Source: Aliisedimentitalea scapharcae (GTDB lineage Bacteria > Pseudomonadota > Alphaproteobacteria > Rhodobacterales > Rhodobacteraceae). From it: a stretch of 64,000 nucleotides of DNA. Both the position numbers and the translations under genes were made by a program. Below are positions 41,380-50,544 of this stretch, in pieces. Location: positions 124,001 through 188,000 of the forward strand of contig NZ_CP123584.1 of assembly GCF_045277565.1 (NCBI RefSeq). The letters run 5' to 3'. Under the pieces are notes generated by a model. It was not told where the DNA came from, searched no databases, and saw only the letters and a program-made list of their open reading frames with translations. How positions within the stretch are numbered: the stretch's first letter is position 1; each line of letters opens with the position of its first letter.

Positions 41380-42477
41380 ATGACCGACGCACCCAAACGC
41401 ACACCGCTTTATGACCTGCATGTCGAACTGGGCGGCAAGATGGTTGATTTTGCTGGCTGGGAAATGCCTGTGCAATACCCGATGGGCATCATGGGCGAAC
41501 ACAAACATTGTCGCGAGAAAGCGGCGGTGTTCGATGTCTCTCACATGGGCCAGGTGATCCTGAAAGGCGACAATGTAGGCGAAAAGCTCGAAGCGCTCTG
41601 CCCGCAAGCCTATGCCACATTGAAAGAGGGCAAAGCCCGCTATGGGTTCTTCACCAACGAAGATGGCGGCATTATGGATGACTTGATCGTATCCAACGCA
41701 GGCGATCATTATTTTGTCGTGGTCAACGCCGCACTGCGCCACCAGGACATCCCGCACATGGCCGCCAATCTGGATGGTGTCGACGTCATCGAGATTTTTG
41801 ACCGTGCATTGGTCGCGGTTCAAGGTCCCAAGGCCGAAGACGTCGTGGGCGACCTGTGCCCTGCCGCCCGTGATCTGAAGTTCATGGAAACCACCGTCGC
41901 AGACATCAATGGTGTTTCCTGTCGCATCTCGCGCCTGGGTTACACGGGTGAAGACGGGTATGAGATTTCGATTCCGGACGCCGATGCCGTAGCTGTGGCC
42001 CGTGCCTTCCTCGCACACGAAGACTGCGAGCCTGCCGGTCTGGGCGCGCGTGACAGCCTCCGGCTCGAGGCCGGTCTGTGTCTCTATGGCAATGACATCG
42101 ATCAATCGACTTCCCCGATCGAAGCCAGCCTGAACTGGGCCATCCAGAAACGCCGCAAGGAAGAAGGCGGTTTCCCCGGTGCTGCACGCATCCAAAAGGA
42201 ATTGGCCGAAGGCGCAGCCAAGAAACTGGTCGGCATCAAACCTGCCGGTCGCGCCCCAGCCCGCCAAGGTGTGGAAATCCAATGCGCCGAAGGCAACACT
42301 ATCGGTGAGATTACCTCGGGCGGTTTTGGCCCGACGGTCGGCGGCCCGGTCGCCATGGGCTATGTCTCTGCCGGGCATGGTACCGTTGGTGAACAGGTCA
42401 ACCTCGTTATCCGCGGCAAGGCCCAGCCTGCCGAGATTGTATCGCTGCCTTTCGTGCAGCAGAATTACAAACGCTAA
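41380..42477 (+). CDS. gcvT: Aminomethyltransferase GcvT (T protein)
   Basis: The 365-residue protein takes the aminomethyl group from lipoyl-GcvH, releasing ammonia and giving 5,10-methylene-tetrahydrofolate. It opens with TPLYDLHVELGGKMVDFAGWEMPVQY, has VFDVSHMGQV, RLGYTGEDGYEI and GLGARDSLRLEAGLCLYGND, which includes the folate-site Asp/Arg, and ends with the C-terminal barrel IGEITSGGFGPTV. It is the T protein of the glycine cleavage complex; gcvH and gcvP follow. Confidence 0.95.
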   Translation: MTDAPKRTPLYDLHVELGGKMVDFAGWEMPVQYPMGIMGEHKHCREKAAVFDVSHMGQVILKGDNVGEKLEALCPQAYATLKEGKARYGFFTNEDGGIMDDLIVSNAGDHYFVVVNAALRHQDIPHMAANLDGVDVIEIFDRALVAVQGPKAEDVVGDLCPAARDLKFMETTVADINGVSCRISRLGYTGEDGYEISIPDADAVAVARAFLAHEDCEPAGLGARDSLRLEAGLCLYGNDIDQSTSPIEASLNWAIQKRRKEEGGFPGAARIQKELAEGAAKKLVGIKPAGRAPARQGVEIQCAEGNTIGEITSGGFGPTVGGPVAMGYVSAGHGTVGEQVNLVIRGKAQPAEIVSLPFVQQNYKR

Positions 42478-42494
42478 TCCCAGGAGCAAAAACA

Positions 42495-42860
42495 ATGGCC
42501 ATCTATTATTCCGAAGAGCACGAATGGGTTCTGGTCGAAGGCGACGTCGCCACAATTGGTATCACCCAGCACGCCGCTGATCAGTTGGGTGAAATCGTTT
42601 TCGTCGAACAGCGTGAAGCAGGTGACGAATTCGCCAAGGGCGATGACATCGGTGTTATCGAATCCGTCAAGGCGGCCTCGGAAATCTATGCCCCCGTCGA
42701 TGGCGAAGTCGTTGAGGCAAACGAAGCTCTGGCCGACAACCCCGGCGCATTGAACGAAAGCCCCGAAGGCGACGCCTGGATCTATAAGATCAAGTTGGCG
42801 AATGCCGCACAGCTGGAAGATCTGATGGATCTGGACGGCTACAAGGCCCTGATCGGCTAA
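42495..42860 (+). CDS. gcvH: Glycine cleavage H protein GcvH
   Basis: The 121-residue lipoyl carrier shuttles the aminomethyl group between P, T and L proteins. The lipoylated lysine is Lys59 in [18 protein letters not shown]. The typical start [21 protein letters not shown] and end [12 protein letters not shown] are present. AGGAG precedes the ATG. LipA, encoded upstream in the same operon, would make its cofactor. Confidence 0.96.
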   Translation: MAIYYSEEHEWVLVEGDVATIGITQHAADQLGEIVFVEQREAGDEFAKGDDIGVIESVKAASEIYAPVDGEVVEANEALADNPGALNESPEGDAWIYKIKLANAAQLEDLMDLDGYKALIG

Positions 42861-42873
42861 CGCATCCCCTCCT

Positions 42874-42893
42874 CGCCGGAAACACGTCCGGCG
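42874..42893 (+). terminator. Intercistronic hairpin between gcvH and gcvP
   Basis: CGCCGGA-AACACG-TCCGGCG forms a seven-base stem in the 64-base gap. No T-run follows; the hairpin may protect the gcvH message or tune gcvP levels. Confidence 0.4.
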
Positions 42894-42924
42894 GGGCCCA
42901 TTGCCCAAACAAGGACCAAGAGAC

Positions 42925-45780
42925 ATGGCCTTCAAACTGACCGATTACGAAGCATATGACTTCGCCAATCGCCGCCACATCGGCCCCTCCCCACGGGAAA
43001 TGGCCGACATGCTGCAGGTGATCGGCTTTAAAACTCTGGATGAGCTGATTGACGCCACGGTGCCCCCGGCGATCCGCCAGGAAGAGGCGCTGGATTGGGG
43101 TCCGGCAATGACCGAGCGTGACGCGCTGTATCACATGAAACAGGTCGCCTCCAAGAACAAGGTTCTGACCTCTCTGATCGGTCAGGGGTATTACGGCACT
43201 ACGACGCCCGCGCCGATCCTGCGCAACATCCTTGAAAACCCCGCTTGGTACACTGCGTATACCCCCTACCAGCCCGAAATTTCCCAGGGCCGCCTCGAGG
43301 CGCTTTTGAACTTCCAGACCATGGTCAGCGATCTGACCGGGTTGGACATCGCCAACGCTTCGCTTCTGGACGAGGCGACCGCCGCCGCCGAAGCAATGGC
43401 CATGGCACACCGCGGTTCGCGCTCCAAAGCGAACAACGCGGCCTTTTTTGTCGACAAAAACTGCCACCCGCAAACCGTGGCAGTGATCAAGACCCGCGCC
43501 GAACCTTTGGGGATCGAGGTTCTCGTGGGCGACCCGGATACGATGGATGCGGACGCTGTCTTTGGCGGTATCTTCCAGTATCCGGGTACTTATGGGCATG
43601 TACGCGACTTTACCGATGAAATCGCCGCGCTGCATGCAAACAAGGGCATCGCGATTGTCGCGGCCGACATCCTGTCGCTGGCGCTGCTGAAATCACCCGG
43701 TGAAATGGGTGCCGACATTGCCATCGGATCGACCCAGCGGTTCGGCGTGCCCATGGGCTATGGTGGCCCCCACGCTGCCTATATGGCGACCACCGACAAG
43801 CTGAAGCGTGCCATGCCCGGCCGCATCATCGGTGTGTCGATTGATGCGCGCGGCAACCAGGCCTATCGCCTGTCGCTGCAAACCCGCGAACAGCACATCC
43901 GCCGTGAAAAAGCCAACTCGAACGTCTGTACTGCTCAGGCGCTGCTGGCCGTCATTGCGTCAATGTATGCAGTTTACCATGGTCCCGACGGGATCAAGGC
44001 GATTGCCCAGTCGGTGCACCGCAAGACCTCGCGGCTGGCCGATGGCCTGGAAGAAGCAGGGTTCAAGGTTGAACCCGAAGTGTTCTTTGACACCATCACC
44101 GTCGAAGTCGGTCACCTTCAGAATGTCGTCATGGAGGCCGCCGTCGCCCGTGGCGTCAACCTGCGCAAAGTTGGCGAAACCAAAGTCGGCATCTCGCTGG
44201 ATGAACAGACCCGCCCCGAAACCATCGAAGCGGTCTGGGGTGCCTTTGGCATCGACAAGAAAGACGACAGCTCGAACAAGCATTATCGCCTGCCCGATTA
44301 TGCGCTGCGCGAAAGCGAGTATCTGACTCACCCAATCTTCCACAAGAACCGGGCCGAAGCAGAAATCACCCGCTACATGCGTCGTCTGGCCGACCGTGAC
44401 CTGGCACTGGACCGCGCGATGATCCCGCTCGGCTCCTGCACCATGAAGCTGAACGCGACCATCGAAATGATCCCGGTTACCTGGCCGGAATTTGGCAATC
44501 TGCACCCCTTCTGCCCCGAAGATCAGGCGCAGGGCTATCACGAGATGATCGCCGATCTGAACGACAAGCTGTGCCAGATCACCGGTTATGACGCGATCAG
44601 CCAACAGCCGAACTCGGGTGCGCAGGGTGAATATGCGGGCCTGCTGACCATCCGTAACTACCACGCCTCGCGTGGCGAGGCAGGCCGGAATGTCTGTCTG
44701 ATCCCAACCTCGGCGCATGGCACCAACCCGGCGTCGGCGCAGATGGTGGGCTACAAGGTGGTTCCGGTCAAAGCGGATGACAGCGGCAACATCGACGTCG
44801 CTGACTTCCGGGAAAAGGCAGAAAAGCATTCGGACCAACTGGCCGCTTGCATGATCACCTACCCATCGACCCACGGCGTGTTCGAAGAGACCGTACAGGA
44901 AGTCTGCCAGATCACCCATGATCACGGCGGTCAGGTCTATATCGACGGTGCCAACATGAACGCCATGGTGGGTCTGGCCCAGCCGGGCAAGATTGGCGGC
45001 GACGTCAGCCACCTGAACCTGCACAAAACCTTTTGCATTCCGCACGGCGGCGGCGGTCCCGGCATGGGTCCGATTGGCGTCAAGGCACATCTCGAAGAGC
45101 ACCTGCCGGGTCACCCGGAGTACGGCACCGCTGTTGGTCCGGTGTCGGCCGCTCCGTTTGGTTCGCCGTCGATCCTGCCGGTGTCCTGGGCCTATGTGCT
45201 GCTGATGGGTGGTGCGGGTCTGACCCAGGCCACCAAGGTTGCGATCCTGAACGCCAACTACATCGCGGCCCGTCTGAAGGATGCCTATCCGATCCTCTAC
45301 ACCTCGGAAACCGGTCGTGTGGCGCATGAATGTATCCTGGACACCCGTCCGCTGGACGAACAGGGCCACGTTACCGTGGACGACATCGCCAAGCGTCTGG
45401 TCGACTCGGGCTTCCACGCACCGACCATGTCCTGGCCGGTGGCTGGCACGTTGATGGTGGAGCCAACCGAATCCGAACCCAAGGACGAGCTGGACCGCTT
45501 CTGCGAAGCGATGCTGTCAATCCGAGGCGAGGCCCAGGACATCATCGACGGCAAGATCGACCCCGAGAATAACCCGCTGAAACATGCACCACACACGGTG
45601 CGTGACCTGGTGGGCGATTGGGACCGTCCTTATACCCGCGAACAGGCCTGTTTCCCTCCCGGTTCGCTGGGCGTGGACAAATATTGGTCGGTGGTGAACC
45701 GCGTGGACAACGCCTATGGCGACCGCAACCTGATCTGCACCTGCCCGCCGATGTCTGATTACGAAGACGACGCATCCTGA
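42925..45780 (+). CDS. gcvP: Glycine dehydrogenase (decarboxylating) GcvP
   Basis: The 951-residue P protein is the fused (non-split) form. It decarboxylates glycine on PLP and passes the aminomethyl group to GcvH. The PLP lysine is about Lys701 in [21 protein letters not shown]. The N-terminal half has [10 protein letters not shown] and [28 protein letters not shown]; mid-protein [16 protein letters not shown] is also typical. ATG 42925 is chosen; a further eight codons are open upstream. The terminator after it ends the seven-gene operon. Confidence 0.97.
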   Translation: MAFKLTDYEAYDFANRRHIGPSPREMADMLQVIGFKTLDELIDATVPPAIRQEEALDWGPAMTERDALYHMKQVASKNKVLTSLIGQGYYGTTTPAPILRNILENPAWYTAYTPYQPEISQGRLEALLNFQTMVSDLTGLDIANASLLDEATAAAEAMAMAHRGSRSKANNAAFFVDKNCHPQTVAVIKTRAEPLGIEVLVGDPDTMDADAVFGGIFQYPGTYGHVRDFTDEIAALHANKGIAIVAADILSLALLKSPGEMGADIAIGSTQRFGVPMGYGGPHAAYMATTDKLKRAMPGRIIGVSIDARGNQAYRLSLQTREQHIRREKANSNVCTAQALLAVIASMYAVYHGPDGIKAIAQSVHRKTSRLADGLEEAGFKVEPEVFFDTITVEVGHLQNVVMEAAVARGVNLRKVGETKVGISLDEQTRPETIEAVWGAFGIDKKDDSSNKHYRLPDYALRESEYLTHPIFHKNRAEAEITRYMRRLADRDLALDRAMIPLGSCTMKLNATIEMIPVTWPEFGNLHPFCPEDQAQGYHEMIADLNDKLCQITGYDAISQQPNSGAQGEYAGLLTIRNYHASRGEAGRNVCLIPTSAHGTNPASAQMVGYKVVPVKADDSGNIDVADFREKAEKHSDQLAACMITYPSTHGVFEETVQEVCQITHDHGGQVYIDGANMNAMVGLAQPGKIGGDVSHLNLHKTFCIPHGGGGPGMGPIGVKAHLEEHLPGHPEYGTAVGPVSAAPFGSPSILPVSWAYVLLMGGAGLTQATKVAILNANYIAARLKDAYPILYTSETGRVAHECILDTRPLDEQGHVTVDDIAKRLVDSGFHAPTMSWPVAGTLMVEPTESEPKDELDRFCEAMLSIRGEAQDIIDGKIDPENNPLKHAPHTVRDLVGDWDRPYTREQACFPPGSLGVDKYWSVVNRVDNAYGDRNLICTCPPMSDYEDDAS

Positions 45781-45793
45781 TCCGACGCTACTC

Positions 45794-45820
45794 AGTCCCG
45801 CCCGCATGTCGGGCGGGACT
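45794..45820 (+). terminator. Terminator after gcvP
   Basis: An 11-base perfect stem (AGTCCCGCCCG with CGGGCGGGACT) and five-base loop follow the gcvP stop codon by 13 bases, then a moderately T-rich tail (GTCTATTCT). Confidence 0.75.
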
Positions 45821-45904
45821 GTCTATTCTGGCCCCATCGCCAGAGTATTTCTCACGTGACTTTCAGGTGACTCCCAACGACTTCACTCATGCGAAGGGAC
45901 ACAT

Positions 45905-46891
45905 ATGGCTTATCTGGAACCCATCCAAAGCTGCGCCTTGGCACCAGTTGAAAGCAGGGCGAACAAATCCGATCTGCGCGTCGACATCTTTGTGCCTGAT
46001 GTGACAGCTAACGCTTCGGCGCAAATGTTCCTGGACCTGTTCCAAGCAGCCAACGATCTGCTGACCGGAACACGCTATCGCGTGACCCTGCGCACCTTGT
46101 CGACACCAGTGAACGAGGACCCCCGTCAATGGCAACGCCGGACGGTCATTTTCTTGGGCAACCTGCAATCACGATGGGTTTCGCGCCCCGACCAACGCAA
46201 CCGGTTGGCCTCGATCCTCAGATTGTCACCTCGCAGCATGATGATTGGGGGCGCTGTATTTCTGATGCGGGATGCCGGGATGAACCATGACGTCAATCTG
46301 GCCATCCATCCAAATTTTACCGCCGCAGCCCAGGAAGAAGGGTTGCTTGCCGATGCGTCCACCACCGTTCGGGAAGGCCGCATTAACAGCGCCTCTTCCG
46401 GCTTTGCCGCACTGCCCTTGATAGTGGATCTTATCGGCGAAGATCATGGCCCCTATATCGGCAAAACTTTGTCGGCGTATCTGGGCCTTTCGGACGGTCG
46501 CCAATCACCACAAAGCCGGGAATTCGTGTCGCTGCGCCACCGCAGCCGCGGGGACCGGTTGATCGACGTGGCCCTTAAAATGATGCAGGAGCATATCGAA
46601 GAACCGCTACAGATCCGCGAATTGGCCAGCACATTGGGTGTTTCAACCCGCAAGCTGGAACGCCGCTTTCAGGAGAAAACCGGTAGTACGCCATTGACCG
46701 TCTATCGCCAATTGCGCATCGAACGAGCGCACCAGCTGATCAGCCAGACTGACCTGACCAATTCCGAAATCGCCGTGGCAACCGGCTTTGGGTCACGCGC
46801 TAATCTGGCCCATTGGTTTCGCAAACAATATGGCACCGGACCAACCGAAGCGCGCACCCGGATGTTTCAACGACCGGCCCTGACGGGTTGA
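45905..46891 (+). CDS. AraC-family regulator of the GlxA type
   Basis: The 328-residue protein has an N-terminal class I amidotransferase-like (DJ-1/PfpI) domain (about residues 20-200, FVPDVTANASAQMFLDLFQAAN) without an obvious catalytic Cys. A C-terminal double helix-turn-helix AraC domain follows (about 225-320: EHIEEPLQIRELASTLGVSTRKLERRF and the end GTGPTEARTRMF). GlxA/GbdR-type regulators often respond to betaine, carnitine, arginine or glycine-related amines. Its target could be the glycine operon or the convergent dehydrogenase region. AAGGGAC precedes the ATG. Confidence 0.85.
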   Translation: MAYLEPIQSCALAPVESRANKSDLRVDIFVPDVTANASAQMFLDLFQAANDLLTGTRYRVTLRTLSTPVNEDPRQWQRRTVIFLGNLQSRWVSRPDQRNRLASILRLSPRSMMIGGAVFLMRDAGMNHDVNLAIHPNFTAAAQEEGLLADASTTVREGRINSASSGFAALPLIVDLIGEDHGPYIGKTLSAYLGLSDGRQSPQSREFVSLRHRSRGDRLIDVALKMMQEHIEEPLQIRELASTLGVSTRKLERRFQEKTGSTPLTVYRQLRIERAHQLISQTDLTNSEIAVATGFGSRANLAHWFRKQYGTGPTEARTRMFQRPALTG

Positions 46892-46911
46892 CCCAGGCGC
46901 CGGGTCAACCC
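46885..46911. terminator. Bidirectional terminator between the AraC and aldehyde dehydrogenase genes
   Basis: A ten-base perfect stem GGGTTGACCC with GGGTCAACCC and a seven-base loop. The AraC stop codon (46889-46891) is inside the left arm. It stands between convergent genes and may serve both. Confidence 0.7.
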
Positions 46912-46922
46912 ATTCACAAGAT

Positions 46923-48353
46923 CTACCCGGCAAAGCTGTAGGCCGTTTTGACCGTGGTATAAAACTCCGCAGCATAACGCCCCTGTTCGCGCGACCCATG
47001 CGACGATCCTTTGCACCCACCAAAAGGCACATGATAGTCAACGCCGGCCGTCGGCAGGTTAACCATCACCATGCCTGCCTCGCTTTGACGCTTGAACTCA
47101 CGCGCGTATTTCAGGCTGGAGGTACAGATCCCTGACGACAGGCCAAATTCTGTGTCATTGGCCACGCTCAGCGCATGATCAAAGCCTGAAACCTTGATGA
47201 TGCTGGCGCAGGGACCAAAGATCTCTTCGCGGCTGGAGCGCATGTCGTTGGTCGCATTCAGAAACACCGCCGGGATCTGGTAGTATCCGGTTGTGTCACG
47301 GTCAACGTGCTCCCCGCCAATAACCTCGGCCCCTTCGGCCCGTGCCAGGTCCACATATTCAAGGTTTCCGACCAACTGCTTTTTCGACACCACCGGCCCG
47401 ATCTGCACCGACGGATCCAACGGATTGCCCACAGTCAGCGCCTGTGCCTGAGTCACCAACCGATCGACAAAAGCATCGTGAATACCGGCATCGACGATGA
47501 TCCGACTCGAGGCCGTGCACCGTTGACCGGTAGAAAAGAACGCTCCGTTCAACACAACAGGCACCGCAATATCCAAATCGGCGTCATCCATGACGACCAT
47601 CGGGTTCTTGCCGCCCATTTCCAGCTGTATCTTTTTCATGCTGCGGGCCGCGTCTATGGCCAGGTTCTGCCCCACCGGAACGGATCCGGTAAACGAAATC
47701 GCGTTGATCCCGCTGTGCGCGGACATTGCATTACCCACAACAGATCCTTGTCCCATCACCAGATTGAACACGCCTGCGGGACACCCTGCCTCATAAAGGA
47801 TTTCAGTCAACAAGTGGGCACTGGCCGGAGTCAAATCGGCGGGTTTGAACACCACAGTATTTCCATAGGCCAGCGCAGGCGCAATTTTCCAGGCGGGGAT
47901 GGCGATGGGAAAATTCCACGGCGTGATCAGGCCAACGACACCCACAGGTTCGCGCACCACGTCAACATCCACATCCGTGCGTAATGATGCGATGGCATCG
48001 CCTGCCACGCGGACCGCTTCGCCCGCAAAGAAACGGAACACCTGAGCAGCTCGGACAGTTTCACCAATGGCTTCTGCCAGGGTCTTACCCTCTTCCCGGG
48101 CCAGGACAGTGCCGATTTCGGTCTTGCGCGCCAACAACTTCTGCGCCACCGCCTCCAACAAGTCAGACCGCACCTGAGGCGACGCCGAAGCCCACCCTCT
48201 CAGAGCGCCGTTGGCGGCCTGGACCGCCTGATCAACCTGTTCGACCGAAGCGCGGGCATAGACACCGATCACCTCGGAAATATCTGCTGGATTGCGGTTC
48301 TCCACCGCGTCATGCCCGTCCACCCAGGCACCTGCAATTAAGTTCTGTTTCAT
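46923..48353 (-). CDS. NAD(P)+-dependent aldehyde dehydrogenase (alpha-ketoglutarate semialdehyde / succinate semialdehyde type)
   Basis: The 476-residue enzyme oxidises an aldehyde to a carboxylate. The catalytic Cys279 is in FFSTGQRCTASSR, the general base Glu245 in LEMGGKNP, and TPWNFPIAIPAWK marks the coenzyme region. The C-terminus GGCKGSSHGSREQGRYAAEFYTTVKT strongly resembles alpha-ketoglutarate semialdehyde dehydrogenases (YcbD type), more than GabD. Yet its gene follows gabT on the same strand, after a hairpin, so succinate semialdehyde from GABA, or a similar omega-semialdehyde, is a natural substrate. I leave the symbol empty because the true substrate is open. Confidence 0.85.
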   Translation of the reverse strand: MKQNLIAGAWVDGHDAVENRNPADISEVIGVYARASVEQVDQAVQAANGALRGWASASPQVRSDLLEAVAQKLLARKTEIGTVLAREEGKTLAEAIGETVRAAQVFRFFAGEAVRVAGDAIASLRTDVDVDVVREPVGVVGLITPWNFPIAIPAWKIAPALAYGNTVVFKPADLTPASAHLLTEILYEAGCPAGVFNLVMGQGSVVGNAMSAHSGINAISFTGSVPVGQNLAIDAARSMKKIQLEMGGKNPMVVMDDADLDIAVPVVLNGAFFSTGQRCTASSRIIVDAGIHDAFVDRLVTQAQALTVGNPLDPSVQIGPVVSKKQLVGNLEYVDLARAEGAEVIGGEHVDRDTTGYYQIPAVFLNATNDMRSSREEIFGPCASIIKVSGFDHALSVANDTEFGLSSGICTSSLKYAREFKRQSEAGMVMVNLPTAGVDYHVPFGGCKGSSHGSREQGRYAAEFYTTVKTAYSFAG

Positions 48354-48421
48354 GACTCACTCGATGTTTGGGAAGACCACTGCGCAAACCCAGCGCCAGA
48401 CCGACGGATTTGACAAAAGAA

Positions 48422-48460
48422 CCGGCTGAAGCAATCGGGGGAACATGTTGCTTCAGCCGG
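48422..48460 (-). terminator. Hairpin terminator after gabT
   Basis: A 13-base perfect stem (arms CCGGCTGAAGCAA and TTGCTTCAGCCGG) with a 13-base loop lies between gabT and the aldehyde dehydrogenase gene. On the minus strand it is followed by TTCTTTTG. Partial termination here would make more GabT than dehydrogenase. Confidence 0.65.
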
Positions 48461-48494
48461 AGAGAGAGGCTGGACCCAGACGGCCCCAACTCTC

Positions 48495-49799
48495 CTACTC
48501 TGCTGCAACTGCCGTTGCGTTGATCGCAGCGTCGATTGCCGATTCGAGCACATCCAACGCCTCGTCGACCTGCTCCATCGGCGTCGTCAGCGGCGGCAAA
48601 AGACGTACAGCATTGGCACGGGTGCCGCAGGGCAGGATGATCAGCCCGCGGGCCTCAGCTTCGGCCACGATCGCCTGGGTCAGCGCCGGGTCGGGAGCGT
48701 TGCTGCCCCGGTCCGTGACCAGCTCGAACGCCACCATGGCACCTTGGCCGCGCACATCACCAATTGCTTCGTAGCCCTGACGGGCCGCGATATCGGTCAG
48801 GCGTGCAATTATGCGGTCCCCGACCTCAGTGGCCCGCTCACACAGGTTTTCTTCGACGATCACATCCAGAACTGCATGTGCGGCAGCAACCGCCAGCGGG
48901 TTGCCCGCATAGGTGCCGCCGATACCGCCCACAGGGGCGGCATCGACGACCTCGGCCCGACCGGTTACGGCTGAGAGCGGAAAGCCACCGGCCAGTCCCT
49001 TTGCCATGGTCACCAGATCGGCAGCAACACCAGCGTGTTCAAAGGCAAACAGTTTGCCGGTGCGTGCGATTCCCGATTGGACCTCATCCGCGATCAACAA
49101 GATCCCATGATCGTCACAGATCTGGCGCAGCGCGCGCAGGAAATCTGGCGGGGCAATGTTGAAACCACCTTCACCCTGCACCGGTTCGATAATAATCGCG
49201 GCCACACGTTCGGGATCAATCGAGCTGCGCAACATGTTGTCCAGAACCGCCAGGGATTGTTCAACTGTCACCCCGTGGAACTCATTTGGGAAAGGCACGT
49301 GCAGGACCTCGGGCGGCATGGCACCGAAAGCTTTCTTATAAGGGTTTACCTTGCCGCACAGCGCCATGCCCATCAGGGTTCGACCGTGGAACGCCCCGGA
49401 AAAGGCGATGACACCGGAGCGCCCAGTATAGGCGCGGGCCATTTTCACTGCGTTTTCGACAGCCTCGGCACCGGTGGTGACCAGCATGGTTTTCTTGTCA
49501 AAGCCGCCGGGGGTCGATGCATTCAGTCGCTCGGACAGGGCAATATAGCTCTCGTACGGGGCGACGTGAAAACAGGTGTGGGTAAAGTTTTCGGCCTGTT
49601 TTGCCACCGCAGCCATGACTTTGGGGTGGCGATGGCCCGTGTTGTTCACCGCGATCCCGGCAGCAAAGTCGATGAAGCGATTACCATCCGCATCCCATAG
49701 TTCGGCGTTTTCCGCGCGAACCGCATAGATTCCACGGGTGGCGACACCCTTGGCCACGGCGGCCTCGCGGCGTGATTTGAGGTCAAGGCTGGCGCTCAT
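48495..49799 (-). CDS. gabT: 4-aminobutyrate aminotransferase (GabT)
   Basis: The 434-residue class III aminotransferase converts GABA and 2-oxoglutarate to succinate semialdehyde and glutamate. The PLP lysine is Lys267 in VTMAKGLAGGFPLS. The family marks DADGNRFIDFAAGIAVNNTGHRHP, IEPVQGEGGF and ADEVQSGIARTGKLFA are those of GabT. It is divergent from a PuuR-like regulator and upstream of an aldehyde dehydrogenase, as in GABA and putrescine pathways. 5-Aminovalerate may also be a substrate. The promoter carries two TTGCGCA(A) elements. Confidence 0.9.
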   Translation of the reverse strand: MSASLDLKSRREAAVAKGVATRGIYAVRAENAELWDADGNRFIDFAAGIAVNNTGHRHPKVMAAVAKQAENFTHTCFHVAPYESYIALSERLNASTPGGFDKKTMLVTTGAEAVENAVKMARAYTGRSGVIAFSGAFHGRTLMGMALCGKVNPYKKAFGAMPPEVLHVPFPNEFHGVTVEQSLAVLDNMLRSSIDPERVAAIIIEPVQGEGGFNIAPPDFLRALRQICDDHGILLIADEVQSGIARTGKLFAFEHAGVAADLVTMAKGLAGGFPLSAVTGRAEVVDAAPVGGIGGTYAGNPLAVAAAHAVLDVIVEENLCERATEVGDRIIARLTDIAARQGYEAIGDVRGQGAMVAFELVTDRGSNAPDPALTQAIVAEAEARGLIILPCGTRANAVRLLPPLTTPMEQVDEALDVLESAIDAAINATAVAAE

Positions 49800-49842
49800 G
49801 CGATATGTCTCCTCTGCGTGCGCTTCGATTCTTCACATCATA

Positions 49843-49883
49843 TTGCGCATTATTTTGAACTTTACTACTTATAAATTGCGCAA
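49843..49883. promoter_or_regulatory. Two TTGCGCA(A) elements between gabT and the XRE-cupin gene
   Basis: TTGCGCA at 49843-49849 and TTGCGCAA at 49876-49883 have centres about 33 bases apart, near three helical turns. The context CATATTGCGCATTATTT resembles CATATTTGCGCAATAATTT near 54845, and TTGCGCAACATCC resembles TTGCGCAAGCATCC at 54794. The region is AT-rich against GC-rich surroundings. Binding by the PuuR-like regulator is inferred. Confidence 0.55.
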
Positions 49884-49933
49884 CATCCAGAGATTCGCCT
49901 ATCCTAAGCAAAATGACACAGGGATATTCAGTC

Positions 49934-50515
49934 ATGACAGATGAATTCGATGTTGGAGACCGGTTAAAGACGCTGAGAACACAGTTTGGCATGTCCCAGC
50001 GACAACTTGCCGAGGCCGCCAATGTACCTCATGGGCAGATTTCCATGATCGAAACCAACCGGAGCAGCCCCTCAGTGGCTTCTCTGCGCAAAATTCTAGG
50101 CGGCTTTGGCATCACCATGTCTGAATTTTTTGAGCCCGAATCTATTTCAGCTCAAAAAGCCTTCTTCACTCCGGCGGAAATGCGCGACCTGACGTCTCTT
50201 TTGTATCGACGTGATGATCCGGCCCAACAAAAAATCACCATCATGCAGGTCGGCGACGCCAAGGCACATGGCCTGCAAATCCTGCACGAACGGTATGAAG
50301 CTGGTGCAGACACCGGCGATTCCATGATCGAACACGAGGCCAACGAAGGTGGCATCGTCGTCTCGGGCGAAGTCGAAGTGACCGTCGGTGACGAAGTCCG
50401 TGTGTTGAAAGCCGGGGACGCCTATCTGTTCAACAGCCGGGAACCGCATCGGTTCCGCAATATCTCTGATCGCCCCGCCGAAGTCATCTCGGCCTGCACC
50501 CCACCTTATCTCTAA
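49934..50515 (+). CDS. XRE-cupin transcriptional regulator (PuuR-like)
   Basis: The 193-residue protein has an N-terminal XRE helix-turn-helix (about residues 10-65: RLKTLRTQFGMSQRQLAEAANVPHGQISMIETNRSSPSV). A C-terminal cupin (about 110-190) holds HEANEGGIVVSGEVEVTVGDEV and GDAYLFNSREPHRFRN. PuuR of E. coli represses putrescine and GABA genes with this layout. It is divergent from gabT and shares its AT-rich promoter. ATG 49934 is supported by AGGGA; an ATG seven codons upstream (49913) is also possible. It most likely controls gabT, the TRAP genes and the ATP-grasp operon through TTGCGCAA sites. Confidence 0.85.
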   Translation: MTDEFDVGDRLKTLRTQFGMSQRQLAEAANVPHGQISMIETNRSSPSVASLRKILGGFGITMSEFFEPESISAQKAFFTPAEMRDLTSLLYRRDDPAQQKITIMQVGDAKAHGLQILHERYEAGADTGDSMIEHEANEGGIVVSGEVEVTVGDEVRVLKAGDAYLFNSREPHRFRNISDRPAEVISACTPPYL

Positions 50516-50544
50516 CTTGACTTCCGTCATCAAAGGAAACGCTT

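Noticed and set aside
43960..45417. A 485-codon open frame antisense to gcvP
   Set aside because: It is a codon-usage mirror of a highly biased, certain gene (gcvP); no ribosome site, motif or family resemblance. The same holds for a 397-codon frame antisense to gcvT (41362-42555).
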